Source of the DNA: Sphaerolaimus hirsutus
Taxonomy: Eukaryota > Nematoda > Chromadorea > Monhysterida > Sphaerolaimidae
Direction of reading: 5' to 3'
DNA length: 64,000 bases
NCBI GenBank assembly: GCA_964036195.1
Contig: OZ038459.1
Coordinates: forward strand, 14,319,206-14,383,205
Shown here piece by piece: positions 11,023 through 20,439 of the stretch. The position numbers and the translations under genes are program-made. Position 1 is the stretch's first letter. The number at the start of each line of letters is the position of its first letter. The notes beneath the pieces are model-generated. The model had not been told where the DNA came from. It did not search any database and saw only the letters and a list, made by a program, of their open reading frames with translations.

Positions 11023-11467
11023 TGTTATGACCGCGAAATTGCGGTCATAAATATTTGTAATTTAGTTTGTTGATTTTTCAAGGATGAATGCCAAGGCCAA
11101 TTTTATATACGGGCGCTTTATTTAGCGATGACCGTTTCAAATATAAAAATTGGGGGCGAAAATAAAATAGGTAGATATTTAGGAAATATTCAGCGAGTCA
11201 AGACGTGAAAACAATGACTGCCAGCCGATGGGAAAAATCGGCTGGCGACGGAAAGAAGAGGGGGCACAAAAATGCCTAAAAAGCGCACACAACAATAAGA
11301 GATGCCCTTTGTGCGCGGGCACTTATTTACATCACACGCAATATCGCAACACTACCGCGGCGCGTGCGACGCATAGGTGAGGGGGGCAAGAAACCTGTAA
11401 TTCAAACCTACAGTAGGAAATGATTAAAAATATACTAAAAATAAATGGCGTGAATGGGGGCATAACA
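11023..11467 (-). repeat. 3' LTR
   Basis: 445 bp direct repeat, the 3' LTR in element orientation. It begins and ends with the inverted heptamer TGTTATG / CATAACA. It contains a 24 bp palindrome next to its plus-strand start (ATGACCGC..GCGGTCAT, 11027-11050), a second stem CAGCCGAT..ATCGGCTG at 11222-11243, and on the minus strand CTAAATAAAGCG, a possible polyadenylation signal. Confidence 0.95.
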
Positions 11468-11480
11468 GCCCCTCCCATGA
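11468..11480 (-). promoter_or_regulatory. Polypurine tract
   Basis: On the minus strand ATGGGAGGGGC lies directly before the 3' LTR (rev. complement of 11468-11478). Such a purine run primes plus-strand DNA synthesis in LTR elements. Position and composition fit. Confidence 0.75.
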
Positions 11481-11744
11481 CAACAGTTACACTACCTATA
11501 AAAGAAACACTAGTGGAACTGGAAGTCAGATAAAAGCTTACAAAAATTTCAACCACATAAAATCCAGTGGAATTTTGAAGTTACCCAACTGTAACAGTAA
11601 GCATTCAAATTAAAAGCATAATCCAGAATCACAAATGGATCAGATTGCAGTGTAATTATAAAAAAACAATTTGAAGTGTACATTTCACAATGGACAGTGT
11701 TTCGAAATTGACAAAGCTACGCCCTAAAATCATGCTAGCTCTGC
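11481..11744. other. Non-coding stretch between gag stop and 3' LTR
   Basis: AT-rich 3' untranslated part of the retroelement. No domain of a polymerase or envelope is encoded in any frame. Confidence 0.6.
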
Positions 11745-14360
11745 TTAGCCTGGATTCCACTGGGTGCTGGAGCTAAGCCTCGCCTTGTGCTTGCGGCGCA
11801 TGCAGGGCTCGCCCCGAGGGTTGGTCACCAGTTGACCATCGGATTTTCCAGGGTTCACCAACATGAACTCGACATGTGGTGAAACGCGTTTGGCAGAATT
11901 GCAAAAACATTTGGTGGCAGACTTTTTACATGGGGGCCTGCCATAGACCTTGCTGCCCTTGGCGCGTGGCAGTGTAGCGGGCTTCGACGAGTGTGATTTC
12001 CGAATGCCAGTAATTGGCGCCAATTCACGATGTGATAGTTTAGTGACCACCGATTGTGTTAGCATTTCCCCCTTAGTCGGAGATTGGCAGGCGCTAATCG
12101 ATTCACCCATGGCTTTGGGCACGAAATTGGCCTCGAGTCGCTGGAGCTCAGAGATAGCCGTGCGATTCATTTTGAGTGTGCCATAGAGTGCCTCATGGCC
12201 AAATAAAAGTGGGCTCGATGTGCGCGGGAAGTGTGGTTTCCGTTTAACCACAGCCCAGATGTCTGCCGATTGCTGTTGTCCACCAGGTGTGGTATGCAGC
12301 AAATGCATTTTGTAGAGCGCCAGGTGATGCCCCGGAATCGGCTTGCCGGCAGTCCCCAAAGCTGAATCAGGGTATGACCGGTACTTTGCCTTCTCCATGC
12401 TGGCACTGCACTGGGCGCGTTTCCAAACATCCTCGAGCAGGTGCTCCTCAATGATTATCCCTTCCTCACAGCCACTATTGAGTGTGCCTGTGAGCATGCA
12501 GCCCATGAAATCCACTTGAGCCAGCGGACGATCACAATGGGGGTGTCGCACGCTTGCTGGGCTCATGGGGCAACCCATCTGCTTGTGAGCTGCATAGCCG
12601 CTAGGGAACCACGTTTCAAAATCATCGGGCTCAGGCTCGGAATCAGATGGCAGATTAGAAACATTTTTAGTCAATTTAGTAGCCGGATTATTTGTAGGTT
12701 CATTAGTAGATTCCGTAGCACTGTAGATGTGCTCGTCCAATTTCAGATTGAGTTTGTTGCACTCAATGCGCATATTCTCCTGAGCATCGTGCTCAGTCTT
12801 GCCGGCCTTTTGCAGGAAGTCTCGGGCTCGTTCCGCCCGATCCAGTCGATAGGCAGGAGAATCAGGATTCAAATAGCATTTTGCCGGCTCATGCGGCATG
12901 GGTGCACGATGCATGAAATAGGTGCACCATGGACCCTGATGTGTAGTTGGGTCAAATTTAGACTGCCGATCCCAGCCATTGTTTCGACCACCAGATTGGC
13001 CCGAGGCATTTCTGGATGCAGCCACAGCTGGTGGAGCATTGGTCCATCCAGCATTTCCACCCTTGGACGGATTCGGTGTACGATAAGCATTACGTCGCTC
13101 ATTCTGTTCGGCTCGATAATGCAGATTTTCCTCGCGCGCAATGTCAAGGCGTCCAACGGCATCAGCCAGTTCGATCTGACCATCTTGCCATTTCTCGCGC
13201 CACGGATACCAAAGAGACATTGGCAGCATTCCTCCAATCTCGAGGAACAATTTATCGCCAATCATTTTCTCGCGCTGTGAGTCGTCAATCTGCTCACTAA
13301 TATAGTGGAATGTGCTGCACAATCTGCTGTACAGGGTGGCCACAGAATCAGTTGGTTTAGCAGAAATTTGGTACCACTCGGCGATGGAATGCGCCTTGCG
13401 GTCCACCCGAAAAACACGAGCCAACTTGTTGAGAACATATAGCACAGTGTTGCGCTTGTCCAGGCGAATAGAAATGTAGTGCGCCTGCGCGCTTCCCTTC
13501 AAACATTGCTGGAAAACATTGGTCCAGAACAAATGTTGATATGGTGGGGGAACGTTCAGAGCCTGTAGCGCCACATTGTGAAGCCAAAATTTAAAGGGCC
13601 CCGATGGCGCGCTCGAATCCCCATTGAATGGTGTCTGCTTGCTAGCGACAGTGGCTACATGGCCGCCACTCATGCGATCACTGGATGAAATTTGTGCCAG
13701 CGCATCCACGAGCGACGGAAAACCATCGGCCGGTGCCATGACGTATTTGTCAACGTAGGCGGCAATTTGGCCGATCAGGCCACCCGAGGCAGACGAAATT
13801 GCCTGCAACCGGCTTTCAGTTGAATCCACCGGCAGGTTGGTGGATGACATTGACGGGGTGCTCGATGAAGTTCGATTTGGCACACCCGATGCAGGACCCA
13901 AGTTTGGGCTCACACTTGGATTAGGTGGCACAATGGGTGCCTGTGTCGCTTGCGCAGCCGATAGTTGAGCGACTTGTGCCCCAAGCTGCTGGATGGCTGC
14001 CAAAAGATCAGCCATGACTGGCGCCGCGGGCGCCACTGCAGCTGGCAGGTTGGCAACAACCCCGGGAGGTGGCACAATGCCCCTATTATCACCCGCAGCG
14101 GGTACCTCGTCGTCAGGGTCCAGCGCCAATTCCAGCGAATCATCCGGTTCAGTGAAATATAGGTCCATACAGCGCCATACTTGGCGGACCAACGCCACGT
14201 TGCTCAAACGCGGCGGATCACTGATCGTGGGCCATTCGTCGTTGTCGTCATTGCGATATTGCAGAAGTGTGGTCAGCAATTGCATTAGCTTTTGCCGCTG
14301 GCCACGATCAATCCACGCTTCGACGATTGGCTCCAACTCGGGGCGCGTGTATTGCGACAT
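11745..14360 (-). CDS. Gag-like polyprotein with degenerate protease domain
   Basis: 871 codons from an ATG at 14360 with no break. Residues 1-100 are helical and acidic; 100-240 are low complexity, rich in Ala, Pro, Ser and Gln. About 245-415 looks like a capsid region of retrotransposon Gag (FKFWLHNVAL near 257, then helical stretches with Trp and Arg). C479-X4-H484-X5-H490-X4-C495 (PWCTYFMH..MPHEPAKC) fits a CHHC zinc knuckle. Residues 615-745 resemble a retroviral-type aspartic protease: a beta-strand then LNSG at 627-630 and a later hydrophobic-hydrophobic-Gly site (LLFGHEAL, 718-725). The usual catalytic Asp of D-S/T-G is Asn here, so cleavage activity is doubtful. The basic tail (790-871) has several Cys and Lys. 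It is the only ORF of the element; structural role in particle formation is inferred. Confidence 0.85.
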   Translation of the reverse strand: MSQYTRPELEPIVEAWIDRGQRQKLMQLLTTLLQYRNDDNDEWPTISDPPRLSNVALVRQVWRCMDLYFTEPDDSLELALDPDDEVPAAGDNRGIVPPPGVVANLPAAVAPAAPVMADLLAAIQQLGAQVAQLSAAQATQAPIVPPNPSVSPNLGPASGVPNRTSSSTPSMSSTNLPVDSTESRLQAISSASGGLIGQIAAYVDKYVMAPADGFPSLVDALAQISSSDRMSGGHVATVASKQTPFNGDSSAPSGPFKFWLHNVALQALNVPPPYQHLFWTNVFQQCLKGSAQAHYISIRLDKRNTVLYVLNKLARVFRVDRKAHSIAEWYQISAKPTDSVATLYSRLCSTFHYISEQIDDSQREKMIGDKLFLEIGGMLPMSLWYPWREKWQDGQIELADAVGRLDIAREENLHYRAEQNERRNAYRTPNPSKGGNAGWTNAPPAVAASRNASGQSGGRNNGWDRQSKFDPTTHQGPWCTYFMHRAPMPHEPAKCYLNPDSPAYRLDRAERARDFLQKAGKTEHDAQENMRIECNKLNLKLDEHIYSATESTNEPTNNPATKLTKNVSNLPSDSEPEPDDFETWFPSGYAAHKQMGCPMSPASVRHPHCDRPLAQVDFMGCMLTGTLNSGCEEGIIIEEHLLEDVWKRAQCSASMEKAKYRSYPDSALGTAGKPIPGHHLALYKMHLLHTTPGGQQQSADIWAVVKRKPHFPRTSSPLLFGHEALYGTLKMNRTAISELQRLEANFVPKAMGESISACQSPTKGEMLTQSVVTKLSHRELAPITGIRKSHSSKPATLPRAKGSKVYGRPPCKKSATKCFCNSAKRVSPHVEFMLVNPGKSDGQLVTNPRGEPCMRRKHKARLSSSTQWNPG

Positions 14361-14875
14361 TTTCCCGATTGCAAAGCCACAGAATCAGCACACGCGAAAT
14401 TTGCGAAAAATGGTGCTGGAGTGGCTGAATGCAGCAGAATGGCACCAGGACAATGTAGTGCCAATTCCCTCTAACTGTGTCTGCACAATTTCAGTGCAAA
14501 AATCGGCACAGGAGGGACTCAGTGCAGATAGGCACTGAGTAGATGGTGCAGTGGCGGTAGGCCAATGTCGCACCAATTGCACTTGGCAAAATATTTCCCA
14601 AGTGCAAAAACGTGTCGCGGCAGATGCGGCACGCCAAACACGCTGCAGCGATTGGCCACTGCAGCGCCAACAACACTGCACTTGCAGCGTCAGCTGCACC
14701 AATGCAAAATCGGCGCGGTACTGACCACGCGCAGCTGGGCAGCGGGCCACGAGACGGCCCCTTTATTTGGCACTGTGTCGCTGCACAAGCAGCGCAGTGA
14801 TTCACCAAAAACCGGCGCCAAGCGTTGTCGCTATGCCCCTAGCCCCAGTGGCAAAGCGGCACAAAAAACGATTTT

Positions 14876-15097
14876 GATCAGCCCCAGTGGCTGATCGAAA
14901 CGAGCGCTTGGCCGCGCAGCCCGTGGCTGATAAGCGGCCGGCGCGTCGAGAAAATGTCGCTGGCCCCAGTGGCTCAGCGACGGTGAAAACGCGACGCGTC
15001 CAGGTGCGTCGCGGCGCGTCGAGAAAATGTCGCTGGCCCCAGTGGCTCAGCGACAGCGAAAAGAAATGCTTTCCGATCAGCCCCAGTGGCTGATCGG
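14876..15097 (-). repeat. Four repeated stem-loops in the leader
   Basis: Inverted repeats at 14876-14896 (GATCAGCC CCAGT GGCTGATC), 14957-14980, 15030-15053 (TCGCTGGCCCCAGTGGCTCA) and 15073-15097. Stems differ (GATCAGCC versus TCGCTG) but the centre CCCCAGTGG (minus: CCACTGGGG) is constant. Compensating stem changes with a constant loop suggest RNA structure, as in packaging or dimerisation signals of retroelements. A weaker fifth core is at 14841-14852. Confidence 0.7.
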
Positions 15098-15180
15098 AAC
15101 CAAAAACGTTGCAGCTGGAAGCGCTGCGAAAACCAGGCGATCAGGACCTGGGGTCGAAAAATCTGGGAGCGAAATGAATC

Positions 15181-15199
15181 GCTCCCAGTACAGTCACCA
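15181..15199 (-). promoter_or_regulatory. Primer-binding site
   Basis: Directly after the 5' LTR on the minus strand reads TGGTGACTGTACTGGGAG. It starts with TGG, complementary to a tRNA 3' CCA, with no spacer. The tRNA it would pair with is not identified here. Confidence 0.65.
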
Positions 15200-15644
15200 T
15201 GTTATGACCGCGAAATTGCGGTCATAAATATTTGTAATTTAGTTTGTTGATTTTTCAAGGATGAATGCCAAGGCCAATTTTATATACGGGCGCTTTATTT
15301 AGCGATGACCGTTTCAAATATAAAAATTGGGGGCGAAAATAAAATAGGTAGATATTTAGGAAATATTCAGCGAGTCAAGACGTGAAAACAATGACTGCCA
15401 GCCGATGGGAAAAATCGGCTGGCGACGGAAAGAAGAGGGGGCACAAAAATGCCTAAAAAGCGCACACAACAATAAGAGATGCCCTTTGTGCGCGGGCACT
15501 TATTTACATCACACGCAATATCGCAACACTACCGCGGCGCGTGCGACGCATAGGTGAGGGGGGCAAGAAACCTGTAATTCAAACCTACAGTAGGAAATGA
15601 TTAAAAATATACTAAAAATAAATGGCGTGAATGGGGGCATAACA
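15200..15644 (-). repeat. 5' LTR
   Basis: 445 bp, reads as identical to 11023-11467 over the full length; 5' LTR for the minus-strand element. TTTTTAGTATATTTTT on the minus strand near its start (rc of 15602-15617) is a possible TATA region. Confidence 0.95.
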
Positions 15645-15648
15645 TTAC

Positions 15649-15995
15649 ATCTAGCTATCTTATTTTGCAACGCATGTCTAAACCCAATCTGAATGTCATA
15701 GTTATTGATTGGCTCCTCTGTTGTGCACAATGTGGACCAAGATGTGATTTTTCTGATTGGCAAATGGCCAATGCGTGGGAATGTATCTTTATGACGCGGC
15801 GGTCACTTAACGAATTGGTGTACTTATACACTACAGCAATCGCGACGCTTTCAAGTGGCTTGGGTGACTCTTGTGCCACTTTGATCTTCGCTGCCGTGCA
15901 AACCATTGCACACTGTAGGAACTGATATTATCAAATATCGATTATCAGATATAATAGATATTTATGGGGAGTTTAAGTGAACAAGCAGTCATCTG
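15649..15995. other. Flank without an identified gene
   Basis: Overlapping frames on both strands stay open for about 85 codons, but I see no splice sites, motif or codon signal that would choose one. Nothing else recognised. Confidence 0.3.
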
Positions 15996-15999
15996 GGCA

Positions 16000-16493
16000 T
16001 CTGATGAAAAATGGCTAAAGCCAACAAAAAGTGGACACTGCACCTAACCATGTGTATGCTTTTGAATGCACAAAAGTAATATATCATATACCATGCCATT
16101 TTCTGATTGAGCTATCAAAAGATGTATATCAAGGGAAATGTACACAAATGCTAATAATATAGGCTATCAACACAGCAAACTGCATCACAAGAAACAATTT
16201 CATCAAACTTTTGCATGGCAGCGTGAGCTGTGTCAAAGTGCTGCAAACATTAAAGATACAAAAAGCTCACGCTGCCATGCAAAAGTTTGGTGAAATTGTT
16301 TCTTGTGATGCAGTTTGCTGTGTTGATAGCCTATATTATTAGCATTTGTGTACATTTCCCTTGATATACATCTTTTGATAGCTCAATCAGAAAATGGCAT
16401 GGTATATGATATATTACTTTTGTGCATTCAAAAGCATACACATGGTTAGGTGCAGTGTCCACTTTTTGTTGGCTTTAGCCATTTTTCATCAGA
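16000..16493. mobile_element. Foldback element P1
   Basis: Nearly perfect inverted repeat: TCTGATGAAAAATGGCTAAA at 16000 is matched by the complement ending at 16493, arms about 230 bp, loop about 30 bp around 16246. A diverged copy, P2, is in the Patched gene at about 20752-21234. Transcription would give a long hairpin. No ORF. Family not assignable; the outer limits may extend beyond the arms. Confidence 0.8.
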
Positions 16494-16639
16494 TATACTT
16501 CTTTTTGTGGGCCACAGGCCCAAAAGTTTATAAGTTATTGCAAATCAAGCAAATGCCAAATGTGGCAGTGAGCAATACAATCTATAGTCAAGAAGAAGCC
16601 AAATAGTAAGATTCAAAAGATTTTCAACCTGACATTTAG

Positions 16640-17790
16640 AACCTGAAAGTTATCACTTGACATTTATGACTTGAAATTACCCACTTGACAATAACTTGAC
16701 ATAAACCACTTGACATTTATGACAGAATGGCATCACTTGATATTTATGACTTGACATGAACTGCTTGCCATTTTTTCACCTGATAGTTTTCACTTGACAT
16801 AAACAACTTGACAGGTATCACCTGAAAATTGTTACTTGACATATTACTTGACATTTGACATGACATTTATCACTTGACATTAAACTTGACATTTCACTTG
16901 AAATTTATCACTTGACGTTAAACTTGGCATTTGACATGACATTTATCACTTGACATTAAGCTTGACATTTAACTTGACATTTGACTTGACATTTGACTTG
17001 ACATTTCACTTGAAATTTATTACTTGACATTTCACTTGAAATTTATCACTTGGCATTTGACTTGACATTTCAATTGAAAGTTATCACTGTATATTCACCT
17101 TGACATTTATCACTTGACATTTGACTTGACTTGACTTTAGACTTGACATTTATAACTTGTCATTTGACTTGATATTTGATCACTTGACATTAAACTTTAC
17201 ATTTGACTTGACATTTCTCACTTGAAATTTGACTTGACATTTATCACTTGAAATTTGACTTGACATATGACTTGATATTTGACTTGACATTTATGAGTTG
17301 ACATTAAACTTGACATTTCACTTGAAATTTGTCACTTGACATTTGACTTGAAATGTGTCACTTGACATTTGACATGACATTTGACATTACATTTCACTTG
17401 AAATTTATCACTTTACATTTGACTTGACATTTGACATGACATTTATCATCTGACATTAAACTTGACATTTCAATTGAAATTTATCAGTTGACATTTGACT
17501 TGAAAGTTATCACTTGAAATTTGACTTGATACTTTATCACTTGATATTTTATAACTATCTATCACTTGACATTTATCAATTGACATTTCACTTGAAATTT
17601 ATCACTTGACAATTATCACTTGACATTTCACTTGAAATCTACCACTTGACATTTATCACTTGATATTTTATCACTTAATATTTTATCACTAGACATCTAT
17701 CACTTGACATTTATCACTTGACATTTGACTTGACATTTATAACTTGACATTTGACTTGACATCAACCACTAGACATTTATGACCTGATAG
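16640..17790. repeat. Satellite of CACTTGACATTT-like units, 1.1 kb
   Basis: More than 60 degenerate copies of ACTTGACATTT, often in higher-order form ATCACTTGACATTTGACTTG. Variants replace GACATT by GAAATT. No open frame. It begins right after P1 and a short unique segment. Confidence 0.9.
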
Positions 17791-17799
17791 TAATCAGCA

Positions 17800-18250
17800 T
17801 GCAAGGTCACATGCTCAGTATCACATGAAGCAGTAGTTCAGGCATGTTTGCGCATTTTACACAAAATAAGCAAACTTGAATAACTTTTGTAAATCTGTAC
17901 CAAAACTGCCTAAAATTGGCTCATTTGAAAGCTCTAGTCATGGCACACATCAACAAATTTTTTTTATTGCCCCATTTGTATTCAAATTTTAAATTTATTG
18001 AGGTTTGAAAATTTCAAACAGATACCGTACCAAAGTGGGCGGAGCCTGTGAAAAAAATCCCGAAAATAAGCAATGGCATCATATACTCTTTCAAATGAGC
18101 CATCAACCATGAAAATCGGTCGTGTTTCAAGGAAGTTATTGCAGTTTGAAGATTTTCGGGAGAACAAGAACAACAACAACAAGAACACTACTTGAAAAAG
18201 AAAATGCGTAATAACTTCCTCCGCACTCAACCGTTGGATCTGAAAATTTG
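17800..18250. other. AT-rich stretch, nothing identified
   Basis: No gene, terminal repeat or RNA found. GAACAAGAACAACAACAACAAG at 18160 is a short simple repeat. Confidence 0.3.
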
Positions 18251-18474
18251 CATAGTCGTACTTTTCGACACGGGCTTTTTAATGGTGCAGTCGGTTCTGC
18301 ACTAGCGCATTGCGTTCCGAAGTTATTGCGATTTTAAATTTGCGATTTCCGCATTTTGGTGTGTCGGACCATATTATGGGTGGGTCGCTTGCGCCCTCCC
18401 TCGGCAGCGAGGGATGGCGCTGGCGCGCCCACCCGATATGCAAGTAACGGTATCGGGGCACTATGTCAAGTTGG

Positions 18475-18653
18475 CCCACGCCCAAGTTTGCAGTTGGATC
18501 GTAGTTATGTATTGTACAAATGAGAGTAAAATACACAGGAGTTCTGTCCGAGTCACCGATAATGGCTGCGGGTGCCATAAGCGACCGGAAAAAGTCGCTG
18601 ATGGTGACCGACACACTAGCATGCCGCGCCGGTTCGCCAACGGCAGTATATAA
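18475..18653 (+). CDS. Exon-like segment with VTDNGCG motif
   Basis: A plus-strand frame carries LAHAQV ... CTNES ... SVRVTDNGCG. The segment at 41700-41812 carries LAHVKV ... FTENE ... SVCVTNNGCG in the same order, and the DNA is alike around AATGGCTGCGG. Conservation of spacing suggests two copies of one coding exon or domain. DNGCG recalls the ATP-lid motif of GHKL ATPases, but no other motif of that fold is visible, so I do not call it one. No clear splice sites. Could be a repeat that only looks coding. Confidence 0.25.
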
Positions 18654-18836
18654 ACCAGTGTATTCACAATCTGTTTTGGCTAGGTGCCAACTTCACGTAA
18701 GGGGTCACCCGAAAAAACATCTGCAGTAAAACAACAATAAAAAAAATTAAGAAAAAGGGAGAACGTTTTTCAACGTGCGCGCCGCCGCGCAGCGTATCTT
18801 GAGCGTTGTCTGGCAGGGAAGTTGTGGGATGGCGGT

Positions 18837-19264
18837 TAGGGTTCAAACTGGGTCCCGATCCCGGATCCCGTGAAATTCCGGGATTTAGCAGTCCCGATCC
18901 CGAAACTTTTCAAATCCCGATCCCGATCCCGAGAAACTCCAAAGTCCGGGATCCCGATCCCAGAAAATTTAGTGGAAATTATCAAAAGAGAAAAAACGAC
19001 GTTTTTCCATGCAAAAATGTGAACGCAAACCCCCAGCGTTCATTTTATGCCACGTTTCTGGCATCCAACAGTGTTTTTGGACCTTTATGAACAACTGTGG
19101 ATGCCAAAACATTGGCCAAAATCTCTATCCCAAGACCCCAATCCCGATCCCGAAAAAATGCCAATCCCGATCCCGTGACCCCAATCCCGGCCAATCCCGA
19201 TCCCGAAATCTCAAAAAACCAATCCCGATCCCAATCCCGAAAAGTCAATCCCGTTTGAACCCTA
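18837..19264. mobile_element. hAT-type MITE F4, intact reference copy
   Basis: 428 bp, begins TAGGGTTCAAACTGGG and ends ATCCCGTTTGAACCCTA, flanked by perfect 8 bp duplications ATGGCGGT (18829-18836 and 19265-19272). Best preserved F copy. Steps of TCCCGATCCCGA inside each end; short core with GTGAACGCAAACCCCC. Non-coding. Confidence 0.94.
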
Positions 19265-19404
19265 ATGGCGGTATGGTTTGTGTGGGGGGGCATGTCGTTT
19301 TTAGACTGTTTGCGTGTGAATGCTCTTTTTGGGTGTGATTTGGCTAGCTGCTCGATGATCTATTTTAAATACGTTGGACGTGCAGATTGTTTATTGTATC
19401 TCTT

Positions 19405-19600
19405 AGAGTTTGGGCGATATGACTTTTCGATATCGATACGATGTGGACCCTCGATATTCGATATGAAAATATGCTCAATATTCGATATCGATATTTTCAA
19501 TATTTTGATATTCCTCTTGGTATGGCAGGGCATATGTCAAATGGCATATTGTATTTCCATTTGGTCATGAACATGGTTGATCCTCTGTTTGCTGATATGT
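19405..19600. mobile_element. H-family fragment
   Basis: GCGATATGACTTTTCGATAT and following steps match one end of the H elements, then the match stops near 19600. No target duplication. The stretch 19601-20225 holds nothing else recognised. Confidence 0.7.
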
Positions 19601-20439
19601 AAATGTACGATACATGATTAAAACAACATTCACAACTAGGACTCAAAACTCAAGATTTTTCAAAACTCGAGTTCAAGCCACAGCTGCCAAATTTTTCCGG
19701 TTGAGTCTGGCAAGTCCATGAAATCAAGTCTCAGCAAAAATGTTGTGTCTCAAGTCGAGTCGGATGTGTTACCTTTTGGCTTTTGGTATGATCCTTGCAG
19801 AAATTTTGATTTCTGGTTTATTTACCAATGTTTTCACACAAACTTAAGGAATTCTAAATGCCAACAGTACAGGTTAATATGAAAATAAAGAAAAAATAAG
19901 ACTTTTGTCACACATGTTTACTTTCTTGATGTTGTCCCGTAAGTAATGTTCACAAATAAAACCAGCATAGGGGTGGAAAAAACAACATCTCTTTGTGACT
20001 TGGTTTTTTATAAATTTGTTTATTATTTCACCAGAAATTTTTTATGTAGGATCAAAGTAACATATAGGTATTTACATACCCTGTACCATGGAAAACTTGT
20101 GCTAAACATCAAAAATACAGGTTGCTTTGTACTCTGGTGCAAACAACATACGCGAGTGCCAGGGCGCTTTTACATCACTGATTGGCCAGTCTAATGAAAA
20201 TCTATAATTGGTTTGCCCAACATTGAACACAAGGTGAGTTATAGGGAAGATGAAAACTATTAAATTTTTTGTATTCTGATCAGTATGCATAGCAGACTCC
20301 ATTAAGTACCATGAATAATGTAACAAATAAGGTTAGATACCGGTATATAAAATCACAAAAACATATACACAAATATATATACACATTGAAGTTACAAGTA
20401 TTTATACAACTTACTGGTGTGCTTCATTTCAAATTTCAT

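Larger units (their letters stand above)
14361..15199 (-). other. Retroelement leader (5' untranslated region)
   Basis: 839 nt between the 5' LTR and the gag ATG, GC-richer than the surroundings. It carries repeated hairpins at 14876-15097 (listed separately). Short ORFs on the plus strand here arise from the repeats and are not taken as genes. Confidence 0.7.
11023..15644 (-). mobile_element. Complete LTR retrotransposon with gag-protease only
   Basis: A 4,622 bp element on the minus strand. Two 445 bp LTRs (11023-11467 and 15200-15644) start TGTTATG and end CATAACA and read as identical, so insertion is recent. The primer-binding site abuts the 5' LTR, a purine tract abuts the 3' LTR, and the flanks are TTAC. 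Between them lie an 839 nt leader (14361-15199), one long ORF (14360-11745), and 277 nt without coding. There is no reverse transcriptase, RNase H or integrase, and no room for them. It must have been mobilised by enzymes from another element. Group (Ty3-like or BEL-like) cannot be settled without a polymerase. Confidence 0.93.

Noticed and set aside
11023-15644. Endogenous retrovirus with envelope
   Set aside because: No polymerase, integrase or envelope region exists; only gag and a protease-like domain.
18475-18653. GHKL ATPase (MutL or kinase type) from the DNGCG motif
   Set aside because: Only one short motif matches; no N-box helix or later Gly motif is encoded nearby.
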